DNA from: QQUJ01 sp050287605
Lineage (GTDB): Bacteria > Pseudomonadota > Gammaproteobacteria > QQUJ01
DNA: 64,000 bases
Assembly: GCA_050287605.1 (NCBI GenBank)
Contig: JBNKCG010000037.1
Coordinates: 1-64,000, forward strand
Direction of reading: 5' to 3'
Shown: in pieces, positions 34,492 to 42,868 of the stretch
How the letters are laid out: each line of letters opens with the position of its first letter
Numbering within the stretch: the stretch's first letter is position 1
The notes under the pieces: generated by a model
The model's input: the letters and a program-made list of their open reading frames with translations, nothing else
Database searches by the model: none
What the model was told of the DNA's origin: nothing
Position numbers and translations under genes: made by a program

Positions 34492-37400
34492 TCAACCGAG
34501 GTAGGCGCGCGCATTGCGAAACAGACGCATCCACGGGCCGTCGGCCCCCCACTCGGCGGGATGCCACGAGTTTTGCACGGTGCGGAACACCCTTTCCGGG
34601 TGCGGCATCATGATGGTGAAGCGTCCATCGGGCGTGGTGAGTCCGGTAATCCCGGCCCCCGATCCGTTGGGGTTGGCCGGGTAGGCCTCGGTGGGCTCTC
34701 CACGGTTGTCCACAAAGCGCAGCGCCACCAGGCGTTGGTCCAGCAACTGCTGCGGATCAACGTCCGCAGCGAACTCGGCGCGCCCCTCGCCGTGGGCCAC
34801 CGCGATGGGCATGCGCGAACCGGCCATCCCGGAGAGGAACAGCGACGGCGAGTCCAGGACCTCGACCAGCGAGAAGCGCGCCTCGAACTGTTCGGATTCG
34901 TTGCGCACGAAATGGGGCCACTGCTCGCTGCCCGGAATCAGCTCGTGGAGATTGGAGAGCATCTGACACCCGTTGCACACACCGAGGCCAAAGGTATCGG
35001 GACGGGCGAAAAAGGCGGCGAATTCGTCGCGCGCGCGGGCGTTGAAGAGGATCGACTTGGCCCACCCCTCGCCCGCGCCCAGCACGTCGCCGTAGGAGAA
35101 CCCACCGCAGGCGGCAATACCGTGAAAATCGCCCAGCACTTGGCGCCCGGCAATGACATCGCTCATGTGCACGTCGACGGCCGTGAAACCCGCCTGATCG
35201 AAGGCTGCGGCCATCTCGACCTGACCGTTCACCCCCTGCTCGCGCAGGATGGCGACACGCGGACGCGCGCCACCGGCGACGTAGGGAGCCGCCACGTCCT
35301 CACTGGGATCGAAACTGAGGGCGACGTTGAGACCGGGATCATCGGCATCCAGCAGCCGGTCGTACTCCTGTTGCGCACAACGCGGATTGTCGCGCAGCGC
35401 CTGCAAATGGAAGGTCGTTTGCGACCACAGGCGATGCAGGTCCTGGCGCGCCTCGTCCAGCAACGTGCGTCGCTCGTGGCGGACACGCAGGCGCCCCTCG
35501 CCGTTGAGGGCACCGATGACGTGGCTGTACTTGCCGAGCCCGGCATCCTGCAACCACTTGATCACGGCATCGGCATCGCAGTGGCGCACCTGCAGGACGG
35601 CGCCCAACTCCTCGCAGAACAGTGCGGCAACCGGATCATCGCCCAGGTCGTCCAGATCCACGTCGACACCGCAGCGGCCCGCAAACATCATCTCGCACAG
35701 CGCAGCCAGCAGCCCGCCGTCGGAACGGTCGTGGTAGGCCAGCAGCAGTTGCTCGCGAGCCAAGTCCCGCACCGCCTGGAAGAACGCCTTGAAGGCCTGG
35801 GGATGATCCAGATCGGGCGCGCGGTGCCCCACCTGCTTGTAGACCTGGGCCAGCGCCGAGCCGCCCAGGCGGTTGGCGCCGCGCCCCAGGTCGATGAGGA
35901 TGAGATCGGTATCGCCCAGATCGGTGCGTAGCTGCGGCGTCAGCGTGCGCCGCACATCCTGCACCGGCGCGAACGCCGAGACGATGAGCGACAGCGGCGC
36001 GGTCACCGCCTTGGGTTCGCCCTGCTCATCCCAGACGGTCTTCATGGACATGGAATCCTTGCCCACGGGGATGGCGATCCCCAAGGCCGGGCACAGCTCC
36101 AACCCCACCGCCTTGACCGTATCGAACAGCGCGGCATCCTCCCCCGGATGCCCGGCCGGTGCCATCCAGTTGGCCGAGAGGCACGCCTCCTCAATGCGGC
36201 TCACGTCGGCCGCTACGAGATTGGTCAGCGCCTCGCCGATGGCCATGCGCCCTGAGGCCGCCGGGTGCACCAAGGCAACGGGGGTACGCTCGCCCATGGC
36301 CATCGCCTCGCCGGCGCAGGTGCGGTATCCGCTGGCGGTCACCGCCACGTCGGCCACCGGCACCTGCCACGGCCCCACCATCTGGTCGCGCGTCACCAGA
36401 CCGGTGACGGTGCGATCGCCGATGGTGATCAGAAAGGTCTTGTCCGCCACCGTGGGCAGGCGCAGCACGCGACGCACCGCATCGCCGATATCGATCCCTG
36501 CCGTCTCGAATTCCGGTTTGGGATGGGGGTGGTGATTGACGTCGCGCAACATTTTGGGCGGCTTGCCCAGCAGCACCTCCATGGGAATGTCGATGGGGGT
36601 GTTGTCGAAGTGGGCGTCGCCCACCACCAACTGGCGCTCTTCCGTGGCCTCGCCCACCACCGCGTAGGGGCAACGTTCGCGCTCGCACAGCGCCTCGAAC
36701 TCCGCCAGGCGCTCACGTTCGACGGCCAGCACGTAGCGCTCCTGCGCCTCGTTGCACCAGATCTCCTTGGGCGACATGCCCGGCTCATCGTTGGGGATGG
36801 TGCGCAGCTCCATACGCCCGCCGCGGGCACTGTCGTTGAGCAACTCCGGCAGCGCATTGGAGAGTCCGCCCGCCCCCACGTCGTGAATGGAGAGGATGGG
36901 ATTGGCGCCACCCAGCGCCCAGCAGCGGTCGATCACCTCCTGGCAACGGCGCTGGATTTCGGGATTGCCACGTTGCACGGAAGCGAAGTCGAGATTCTCC
37001 GCACTGGCTCCGCTGGCCACCGACGAGGCGGCCCCGCCACCCAGGCCGATGAGCATGGCCGGTCCGCCCAACACGATGAGGGGCGTACCCGGTGGAATCT
37101 CGCGCTTGGCCACATGGTCGGCCCGGATATTGCCCAGCCCCCCGGCGATCATGATGGGCTTGTGATAGCCGCGCACCTCGGGGCCCTGCGGCCCGGGCAC
37201 CTGCTCTTCGAAGGTGCGGAAATAGCCGCACAGGTTGGGACGACCGAATTCATTGTTGAAGGCAGCGCCGCCGATGGGTCCCTCCAGCATGATCTCCAGC
37301 GCGCTGGAGATACGCTCCGGCTTGCCGTAGTGCCCCTCCCAAGGCAGTTCGGAACCGGGAATGCGCAGATTGGAGACGGAGAAACCTGTCAGTCCCGCCT

Positions 37401-38391
37401 TGGGTTTGGAGCCGCGCCCGGTGGCACCCTCGTCGCGGATCTCCCCTCCCGAACCCGTGGCCGCGCCGGGAAACGGCGAGATGGCGGTGGGGTGGTTGTG
37501 GGTCTCCACCTTCATGAGGATGTGGATCTCCTCGTCGCTGTAGCGGTACTCGCCGCTGGCGGCGTCGGGATAGAAACGTCCCGCGCGGTGCCCCTCCATG
37601 ACCGCGGCGTTGTCCTTGTAGGCGGAGAGCACGCCGTCCGGGCTGCAACGGTGGGTGTTGCGGATCATGCCGAACAAGGTGTGATCCTGACGCTCGTGAT
37701 CGATGATCCAGTCGGCGTTGAAGATCTTGTGCCGGCAATGCTCGGAGTTGGCTTGGGCGAACATCATCAGCTCCACGTCCGTGGGATTGCGGCCCAGCGC
37801 CTGGTAGTTCTCGATGAGATAGGCGATCTCGTCGTCGGACAGCGCCAACCCCAGTTCCGCATTGGCCCGCTGCAGGGCCGGTGCCCCGCCACCCAGCAGA
37901 TCGACCCCGCCCAAGGGGGCCGGTTCGGCATGCGAGAACAGCGCGTGCGCCTCTTCGAGGTCGCTCAGCACCGTCTCGGTCATGCGGTCATGGATCAGCG
38001 CCTCGGCCGCCGTCAGCTGGGTCTCGTTCAGCGCCTCGCCGCGCTGGGTGGCGAAGTAGTAAACAACGCCGCGCTCCAGACGCCGGATCTTGTTCAGCCC
38101 ACAGTTGCGCGCGATGTCGGTGGCCTTGCTCGACCAAGGCGAGATGGTCCCGATGCGAGGTACCACCAGGCGCATCTGCCCCTCGGGCTCCACGGTCTGG
38201 CCGCGCGGGCCGTAAGTGAGCAGGCGTTCCAACACGCCGAGCTCCTCGCGCTCCAAGCGCTGTTCCAGCTCGGCGAAGTGAACGAACTCCGCCGCCACCC
38301 GGGCGATCTCGGATACCCGCGAACGGAGCTGCTGGAGGAGTTTTTCGAGGCGGAACGGAGAAAGGGCAGCGCTACCACGCAGTCGCAGCAT
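34492..38391 (-). CDS. purL: Phosphoribosylformylglycinamidine synthase (large, single-chain form)
   Basis: 1299 aa (E. coli 1295). Converts FGAR plus glutamine to FGAM in purine synthesis. N-terminal PurS-like domain (MLRLRGSAALSPFRLEKLL), two PurM-like ATP-binding halves (KVETHNHPTAISPFPGAATG; HDRSDGGLLAALCEM) and a C-terminal class I glutamine amidotransferase with nucleophile Cys in GVCNGCQMLSNL and FSYGDVLGAG. All domains are intact. It stands alone between a repeat-containing region and its terminator. Confidence 0.98.
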   Translation of the reverse strand: MLRLRGSAALSPFRLEKLLQQLRSRVSEIARVAAEFVHFAELEQRLEREELGVLERLLTYGPRGQTVEPEGQMRLVVPRIGTISPWSSKATDIARNCGLNKIRRLERGVVYYFATQRGEALNETQLTAAEALIHDRMTETVLSDLEEAHALFSHAEPAPLGGVDLLGGGAPALQRANAELGLALSDDEIAYLIENYQALGRNPTDVELMMFAQANSEHCRHKIFNADWIIDHERQDHTLFGMIRNTHRCSPDGVLSAYKDNAAVMEGHRAGRFYPDAASGEYRYSDEEIHILMKVETHNHPTAISPFPGAATGSGGEIRDEGATGRGSKPKAGLTGFSVSNLRIPGSELPWEGHYGKPERISSALEIMLEGPIGGAAFNNEFGRPNLCGYFRTFEEQVPGPQGPEVRGYHKPIMIAGGLGNIRADHVAKREIPPGTPLIVLGGPAMLIGLGGGAASSVASGASAENLDFASVQRGNPEIQRRCQEVIDRCWALGGANPILSIHDVGAGGLSNALPELLNDSARGGRMELRTIPNDEPGMSPKEIWCNEAQERYVLAVERERLAEFEALCERERCPYAVVGEATEERQLVVGDAHFDNTPIDIPMEVLLGKPPKMLRDVNHHPHPKPEFETAGIDIGDAVRRVLRLPTVADKTFLITIGDRTVTGLVTRDQMVGPWQVPVADVAVTASGYRTCAGEAMAMGERTPVALVHPAASGRMAIGEALTNLVAADVSRIEEACLSANWMAPAGHPGEDAALFDTVKAVGLELCPALGIAIPVGKDSMSMKTVWDEQGEPKAVTAPLSLIVSAFAPVQDVRRTLTPQLRTDLGDTDLILIDLGRGANRLGGSALAQVYKQVGHRAPDLDHPQAFKAFFQAVRDLAREQLLLAYHDRSDGGLLAALCEMMFAGRCGVDVDLDDLGDDPVAALFCEELGAVLQVRHCDADAVIKWLQDAGLGKYSHVIGALNGEGRLRVRHERRTLLDEARQDLHRLWSQTTFHLQALRDNPRCAQQEYDRLLDADDPGLNVALSFDPSEDVAAPYVAGGARPRVAILREQGVNGQVEMAAAFDQAGFTAVDVHMSDVIAGRQVLGDFHGIAACGGFSYGDVLGAGEGWAKSILFNARARDEFAAFFARPDTFGLGVCNGCQMLSNLHELIPGSEQWPHFVRNESEQFEARFSLVEVLDSPSLFLSGMAGSRMPIAVAHGEGRAEFAADVDPQQLLDQRLVALRFVDNRGEPTEAYPANPNGSGAGITGLTTPDGRFTIMMPHPERVFRTVQNSWHPAEWGADGPWMRLFRNARAYLG

Positions 38392-38489
38392 CGGATTCTC
38401 TGGCGGTCGGACGGTGGAGGAGAAGGAGGCGTAATGATACTGGAAGCCGGTGACGGCTTAAACCGCGAAAACCCCAAAAAAACCGACTT

Positions 38490-38605
38490 ACCACAAAGTG
38501 CACGAAGTTAAACTGCAGAAAACCAGCCCCCGCCTTCAATCAATTCACGAGTCTTTATGCCGTTTGTCGTTTTTCTAACTTTGTGAACTTCGTTTACTTT
38601 GTGGT
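38490..38605. repeat. Inverted-repeat element upstream of purL
   Basis: Left arm ACCACAAAGTGCACGAAGTT (38490-38509) and right arm complement (38586-38605) match at 18 of 20 positions around a 76-nt centre. The ACAAAG...ACGAAG composition resembles the element between leuC and leuD. It lies in the 258-nt gap between the purL start and the metallo-beta-lactamase gene end, so it could end transcription units or be a dispersed REP-type sequence. Confidence 0.65.
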
Positions 38606-38649
38606 CAAGATTTTCAAGAAGTTAGGGATGGCGGCGAAACAGTGCCCCA

Positions 38650-39423
38650 TCAATCCACCTCCACCCAATCCAGCCCCGTCTCCTGATCGGCCACGCGCAG
38701 CCGCCCAAGGTCGCCCAGCACGGCATGCAGGGCGGCCACGGCGAGATCGGGGTGGTTGTTCTTCTCGCTGAGGTGCGCGGCGATCACGCAGCGCAGCCGC
38801 GCGTGGTCGAGTCGAGCGAGCAGATCGGCTGCCTGCTGGTTGTTGAGATGCCCCCAGTCGCCTCCGATGCGGCGTTTGAGCTGTGGCGGGTAATCGCCCC
38901 GACGTAGCAGATCGGCATCGTGGTTGCATTCCAGCAGCAACGCATCGCAGTCGGCCAGGCACTCCAGCACATGGGGGGTAACGCTGCCGATGTCGGTGAG
39001 CACCCCAAAGCGGCAGCGCCCGTCATCGATGACGAATTGGGAGGGTTCGCGGGCGTCGTGCGGCACCGGAAACGGATACAGGGAGACTCCGTTGAGCGCA
39101 AAGGGGTGATGCGAGGAGAAGATCCGCACGTCGAGGTCCACCGCGGCGCTGAACGCCGACGCGGTACCCGCCGTCATCCACACCGCCAACCCGTGACGCC
39201 GCGCCAAGCGCTCAACGCCGGCGATGTGATCGCTGTGTTCGTGCGTGACCGCGATGGCGGTAAGATCGTCCGGGGAGCGTCCCAGGCGGTTCAGGCCCTG
39301 CCGCACGCGGCTCAGCGAGAGTCCGCAGTCGATCAGCAGGCACAGATCGCCGCTTTCAACCAGCGTGGCGTTCCCCCGGCTGCCGCTGCCCAACGAAGCG
39401 ACGCGCATGCGAGAGGCTGCCAA
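38650..39423 (-). CDS. Metallo-beta-lactamase-fold hydrolase (PhnP/YycJ-like)
   Basis: 257 aa. Metal site THEHSDH (59-65) with further ligands in LLLECNHDADL and the terminal VIAAHLSEKNN. N-terminal MRVASLGSGSRGNATLVES is the signature of the YycJ/PhnP branch, which includes exonuclease-like and cyclic phosphodiesterase enzymes. A homologue sits beside bamC-dapA in Pseudomonas. The substrate is not known. It starts 22 nt after bamC and is part of dapA-bamC-MBL. Confidence 0.88.
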   Translation of the reverse strand: MAASRMRVASLGSGSRGNATLVESGDLCLLIDCGLSLSRVRQGLNRLGRSPDDLTAIAVTHEHSDHIAGVERLARRHGLAVWMTAGTASAFSAAVDLDVRIFSSHHPFALNGVSLYPFPVPHDAREPSQFVIDDGRCRFGVLTDIGSVTPHVLECLADCDALLLECNHDADLLRRGDYPPQLKRRIGGDWGHLNNQQAADLLARLDHARLRCVIAAHLSEKNNHPDLAVAALHAVLGDLGRLRVADQETGLDWVEVD

Positions 39424-39445
39424 CGACGCCGACCGAGACGGTCGA

Positions 39446-40630
39446 TCAGCGCAGCTGCTCCTCCAGCAAGGCGAGTATCTTGCCGGCCGCTTTGGTGGTG
39501 TCGGGCGACGCCTCTTTTTCCGGACTGACGCTGACGCGCGTGGTAGTGCCGCCCGCCGCGGTCAGCTGCACCAGAAAGCGCGCGTTCTCCAGCGCAGCCT
39601 TTTCATCGTCGCGCCAGAAGGCGAGTTTGGCTAGTAGTCCCGGTTGTTTGGTCAGCTCGCCCAGCGGCTCCGCCGAGCGCACCAGGTAGGTACCCTGACG
39701 CTGATCGCGGTCCTCGACCACGAAACCGAGATGGTCCAGCGCAATGCCGGTCAAGCGCCACGCGCGATCGATGTGTTCGTCCACATCCAGCACACGGCCA
39801 CCGTCCGGACCGTCGACCAGGCGGGCCCGCGGTTCGGCGGGCGTCGAAGTGGCGGCGAGCTGCTGCTTCGCCTGCTCCTCTCCCACCCCCAGGTAGACCA
39901 TGAGCCGGTTGAGGAATTCCGCCTCCAACTCCGGGTTCGACGGGCGAGGGGCCCAGAGCGTCTGCTCGCCGCTGGAAAACTCACCGTTATCACGGCCGGT
40001 GACCACCTGTTCGACCCCCCACTGGGAGAGGAAGATCTCCGTGGTTCCCGGCCGGGTGCCACGCTCGAGGCGCACACGATACTTGTCACGGGTTGGGGCC
40101 GAATAGAGAAAGTCGAATACCTTGCCGAACCAGCGGCGTAGCGCCCCCTGAGGAATGTCGGCGCGGTTTTCCGCCCAGTCGGTCTCGATGATGCCGAGAC
40201 GCGGGTCTTCGCGCTTGATGAGAAACCCCTGGTTGAGCCAAAACTCCCGCACCGCCGGCCAAACCTTCTCCGGCGGCTGGTCCACTACCAGCCAGCGGCG
40301 GGCGCCGTCCTGCTCCACGCGCACCGATTCCGGGCGCGGCAATACACTGGAACCGACCGTTTGCGCATCGGCGTTCTGCGCATCGGAAAAGCTCGAATAA
40401 GTCGCCGTGCCCAATGCGTTGGCCGGCGCGAGATCCCCGCCACCGCGCGCTTCGACCTGGGTCAGGTCGGGTGGGATATCCAGCCGCCCGACGGTACGCG
40501 ACTGGCGGTAGTCGACGCGCCGCTCGCGTACAAAACCGTCGCCGCTGCAGCCGACAAGTTGCGCCAGCAGCGGGGTCAGAATCAGGAGCGTGGTGAAAAG
40601 CCGTACCGGCACTGCGCGGAAAGAGAGCAT
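39446..40630 (-). CDS. bamC: Outer membrane assembly lipoprotein BamC
   Basis: 394 aa. Lipoprotein signal with lipobox LVGC (Cys at about 28) after a hydrophobic segment, an unstructured N-terminal part that binds BamD, and two helix-grip domains. Component of the BAM complex that inserts beta-barrel proteins. The start is fixed by its TGATG overlap with the dapA stop; the longer frame from 40747 runs inside dapA. dapA-bamC is the standard gammaproteobacterial order. Confidence 0.92.
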   Translation of the reverse strand: MLSFRAVPVRLFTTLLILTPLLAQLVGCSGDGFVRERRVDYRQSRTVGRLDIPPDLTQVEARGGGDLAPANALGTATYSSFSDAQNADAQTVGSSVLPRPESVRVEQDGARRWLVVDQPPEKVWPAVREFWLNQGFLIKREDPRLGIIETDWAENRADIPQGALRRWFGKVFDFLYSAPTRDKYRVRLERGTRPGTTEIFLSQWGVEQVVTGRDNGEFSSGEQTLWAPRPSNPELEAEFLNRLMVYLGVGEEQAKQQLAATSTPAEPRARLVDGPDGGRVLDVDEHIDRAWRLTGIALDHLGFVVEDRDQRQGTYLVRSAEPLGELTKQPGLLAKLAFWRDDEKAALENARFLVQLTAAGGTTTRVSVSPEKEASPDTTKAAGKILALLEEQLR

Positions 40631-41505
40631 CACAGGGCGCCCGCCTCCCGCATCGCTGCGCGTAGGGGTTCGTGGAAACGCTCCGCCAGTGGCGTCAGCG
40701 GCAACCGGATGCCTGCGGGGATCAGGCCCATCTCCACCAGTCCCCACTTGACGGGGATGGGATTCGACTCCAGAAACAGGTTCTTGTGCAACAGCGCCAA
40801 ACGGTTGTTGATGGACTCGGCGCCCGCGCGATCACCCCGCAGCGCCGCAGCACACATTTCGTGCATCGCCTTGGGCACCACGTTGGCGGTCACCGAGATG
40901 TCGCCCTTGCCGCCGGCCAGGATCAGCTCCATGGCGGTGGCATCGTCACCGCTGTAGACGTCGACTCGGTCCCCGCAACGTTGCAGGATCTCGCGGGCAC
41001 GCTCGACGCTACCCGTCGCCTCCTTGACCCCGACGATGTTGGGGATGGGCGCTAAGCGCTCCACGGTCTCGGGCAGCATGTCGCACGCCGTGCGTCCGGG
41101 TACGTTGTAGAGGATTTGCGGAATGGCCACCGCTTCGGCGATCGCCTTGAAATGCTGGTACAGCCCCTCCTGGGTCGGCTTGTTGTAGTAAGGGGTGACC
41201 AACAGGCAGGCATCGGCACCCACTTGCATCGCGCCCTGGGTCAGTTCGATGGCCTCGCGGGTCGAATTGGCGCCGGTACCGGCAATGACGGGGATGCGTC
41301 CTTTGGCCAGGTCCACGACGCGACGGATGACGTCGAGATGCTCTTTCTCATCCAACGTCGCCGACTCGCCGGTGGTGCCCACGGCAACGATGGCATCGGT
41401 GCCGTTCTCCACATGGAACTCCACCAGCCGCGCCAGGGCTTCGACATCCACGGCCCCGTCGAGCTGCATGGGGGTGACCATGGCCACCATGCTCCCCTGA
41501 AACAT
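40630..41505 (-). CDS. dapA: 4-hydroxy-tetrahydrodipicolinate synthase
   Basis: 291 aa. Condenses pyruvate and aspartate semialdehyde in lysine/diaminopimelate synthesis. Schiff-base Lys161 (GVKEATG), Tyr133 (YNVPGRT) and the Thr pair in GTTGES (43-48) are at the E. coli positions. GGGGAGAG precedes the ATG at 41505, so the 78-codon upstream extension is rejected. Supplied by asd in the same window. First gene of dapA-bamC-MBL, divergent from gcvR across 251 nt. Confidence 0.97.
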   Translation of the reverse strand: MFQGSMVAMVTPMQLDGAVDVEALARLVEFHVENGTDAIVAVGTTGESATLDEKEHLDVIRRVVDLAKGRIPVIAGTGANSTREAIELTQGAMQVGADACLLVTPYYNKPTQEGLYQHFKAIAEAVAIPQILYNVPGRTACDMLPETVERLAPIPNIVGVKEATGSVERAREILQRCGDRVDVYSGDDATAMELILAGGKGDISVTANVVPKAMHEMCAAALRGDRAGAESINNRLALLHKNLFLESNPIPVKWGLVEMGLIPAGIRLPLTPLAERFHEPLRAAMREAGAL

Positions 41506-41656
41506 TTCGCTCTCCCCGCATCTACGGAAATAGGGCATGGTACTGACCCACCCCGGCGAAGACAAGGCGCCTCGCGGGCCAAGCCGAATGGGCTGCCCCT
41601 GACCACCTTGCTGAGATCGATTCGGGTGCAACAGGTTCCCCGCACGGCGCGCCCAG

Positions 41657-41685
41657 TTATCGCCCGGCAGGCGGGATGGTACACT
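41657..41685 (+). promoter_or_regulatory. Probable sigma-70 promoter of gcvR
   Basis: TTATCG and TACACT with a 17-nt spacer, about 70 nt before the gcvR start, in the shared dapA/gcvR promoter region. Consensus match only. Confidence 0.4.
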
Positions 41686-41756
41686 TGCGCCACGGTTGAT
41701 CCGGCACCAAAGCGATCCGGTTCCGCCGAACCACCCCACGAACCGACGGAAACTGC

Positions 41757-42287
41757 ATGCTCAACTATCTCGTCATCTCCGCCCTCGGTGAAGATCGCCC
41801 GGGCATCGTCGACCGGCTCTCCAAGGCCGTGCTCGACGGCGGCTGCAACATCGAGGACAGCCGCATGACCGTTCTCGGCGGAGAGTTCGCGGTCATCCTG
41901 CTCATCTCCGGCCAGTGGAACAACATTGCCAAAGTGGAGAACAGCCTGGAGCGCACCGGCGCCGAACTGGGACTCACCGTCACCGCCAAGCGCACCGACG
42001 GGCGGCGCCCGCGCCACGACCTGATGCCTTACGCGGTCGACGTGGTTTCCCTGGACCACCCCGGTATCGTCTACAACCTCGCGCATTTTTTCTCGGCGCG
42101 CGACATTAACATCGACGACATGACCACCAGCAGCTACGCTGCCGCCCACACCGGTGCACCCATGTTTTCGGTGCGGCTGGTGGTGGACATTCCCTCCGAG
42201 TTGCAGATCGCTGCGCTGCGCGACGAGTTCCTGGACTTTTGCGACGAACTCAACGTCGACGCCGTGATCGAACCGCTAAAGTCGTAA
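41757..42287 (+). CDS. gcvR: GcvR-like ACT-domain regulator
   Basis: 176 aa, two ACT domains (about 3-80 and 91-172; LGEDRPGIVDRLS and LDHPGIVYNLAHFF mark the ligand-binding turns). In E. coli GcvR binds glycine and restrains the activator GcvA of the glycine cleavage operon. No gcvA is nearby, so the partner in this organism is unknown. The dapA-gcvR-bcp neighbourhood is conserved. Followed by bcp 38 nt downstream. Confidence 0.88.
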   Translation: MLNYLVISALGEDRPGIVDRLSKAVLDGGCNIEDSRMTVLGGEFAVILLISGQWNNIAKVENSLERTGAELGLTVTAKRTDGRRPRHDLMPYAVDVVSLDHPGIVYNLAHFFSARDINIDDMTTSSYAAAHTGAPMFSVRLVVDIPSELQIAALRDEFLDFCDELNVDAVIEPLKS

Positions 42288-42325
42288 TCCGACGCCGCCC
42301 ATCCGTCCAGCAAGAGGAACCCCCG

Positions 42326-42793
42326 ATGCCAACACCCGTCATCGGCAAACCGGCCCCGGCTTTCGACCGACCCGCCACCGGCGATCAATCCATTTCGCTC
42401 GCCGGTTTGAAGGGCCGCCACGTGGTGCTCTACTTCTACCCCAAGGACAGCACACCCGGCTGCACCCGCGAAGGGCAGGATTTTCGGGACAACATCAAGG
42501 CTTTCGCCAAACTCAACACCGTCGTCTTGGGCGTCAGCCGCGACAGCCTCAGGGCACACGAAAACTTCAAGGCCAAGCAGGCGTTTTCGTTCGACCTGCT
42601 ATCCGACCAGGATGAAACCCTGTGCCGTGCCTACGACGTCATCCGTCCCAAGAAGATGTACGGCAAAGAGGTGATCGGCATCGAGCGCAGCACCTTCCTG
42701 ATCGACGCCAAAGGCATCCTGCGCCGTGAATGGCGCAAGGTGAAGGTCGACGGCCATGTCGCCGAAGTGCTCGCGGCGGTGAAGGAGCTGTAA
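42326..42793 (+). CDS. bcp: Thioredoxin-dependent peroxiredoxin, Bcp/PrxQ family
   Basis: 155 aa. Peroxidatic Cys46 in DSTPGCTREGQDF; the thioredoxin fold starts at GKPAPAFDRPATG. The usual PrxQ resolving Cys five residues later is replaced (Gly50), so it is either a 1-Cys type or uses Cys100. It detoxifies hydroperoxides in the cytoplasm. GAGGAA is 8 nt before the ATG at 42326; the earlier start at 42239 lies within gcvR. Probably co-transcribed with gcvR. Confidence 0.92.
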   Translation: MPTPVIGKPAPAFDRPATGDQSISLAGLKGRHVVLYFYPKDSTPGCTREGQDFRDNIKAFAKLNTVVLGVSRDSLRAHENFKAKQAFSFDLLSDQDETLCRAYDVIRPKKMYGKEVIGIERSTFLIDAKGILRREWRKVKVDGHVAEVLAAVKEL

Positions 42794-42815
42794 CCTGGTC
42801 GCCGCATTCCACAAG

Positions 42816-42832
42816 GCCCGCAACGCGCGGGC
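42816..42832 (+). terminator. Weak terminator candidate after bcp
   Basis: GCCCGC/GCGGGC hairpin with a 5-nt loop followed by GTTTCC, 23 nt after the bcp stop. The poor T-run makes termination partial at best. Confidence 0.4.
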
Positions 42833-42868
42833 GTTTCCATCACGATTATCACTCCTCCACGGTGAGCC

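Noticed and set aside
36265..38511. Long plus-strand open frame of 748 codons opposite purL, and a similar 535-codon frame opposite purF (1815-3422)
   Set aside because: Antisense to essential, fully conserved genes; no family motifs and low-complexity His/Arg/Gly composition. High GC creates long antisense frames.
41506..41756. Glycine riboswitch near gcvR
   Set aside because: No paired glycine-aptamer core was recognised in the dapA-gcvR gap or in 42794-42868.
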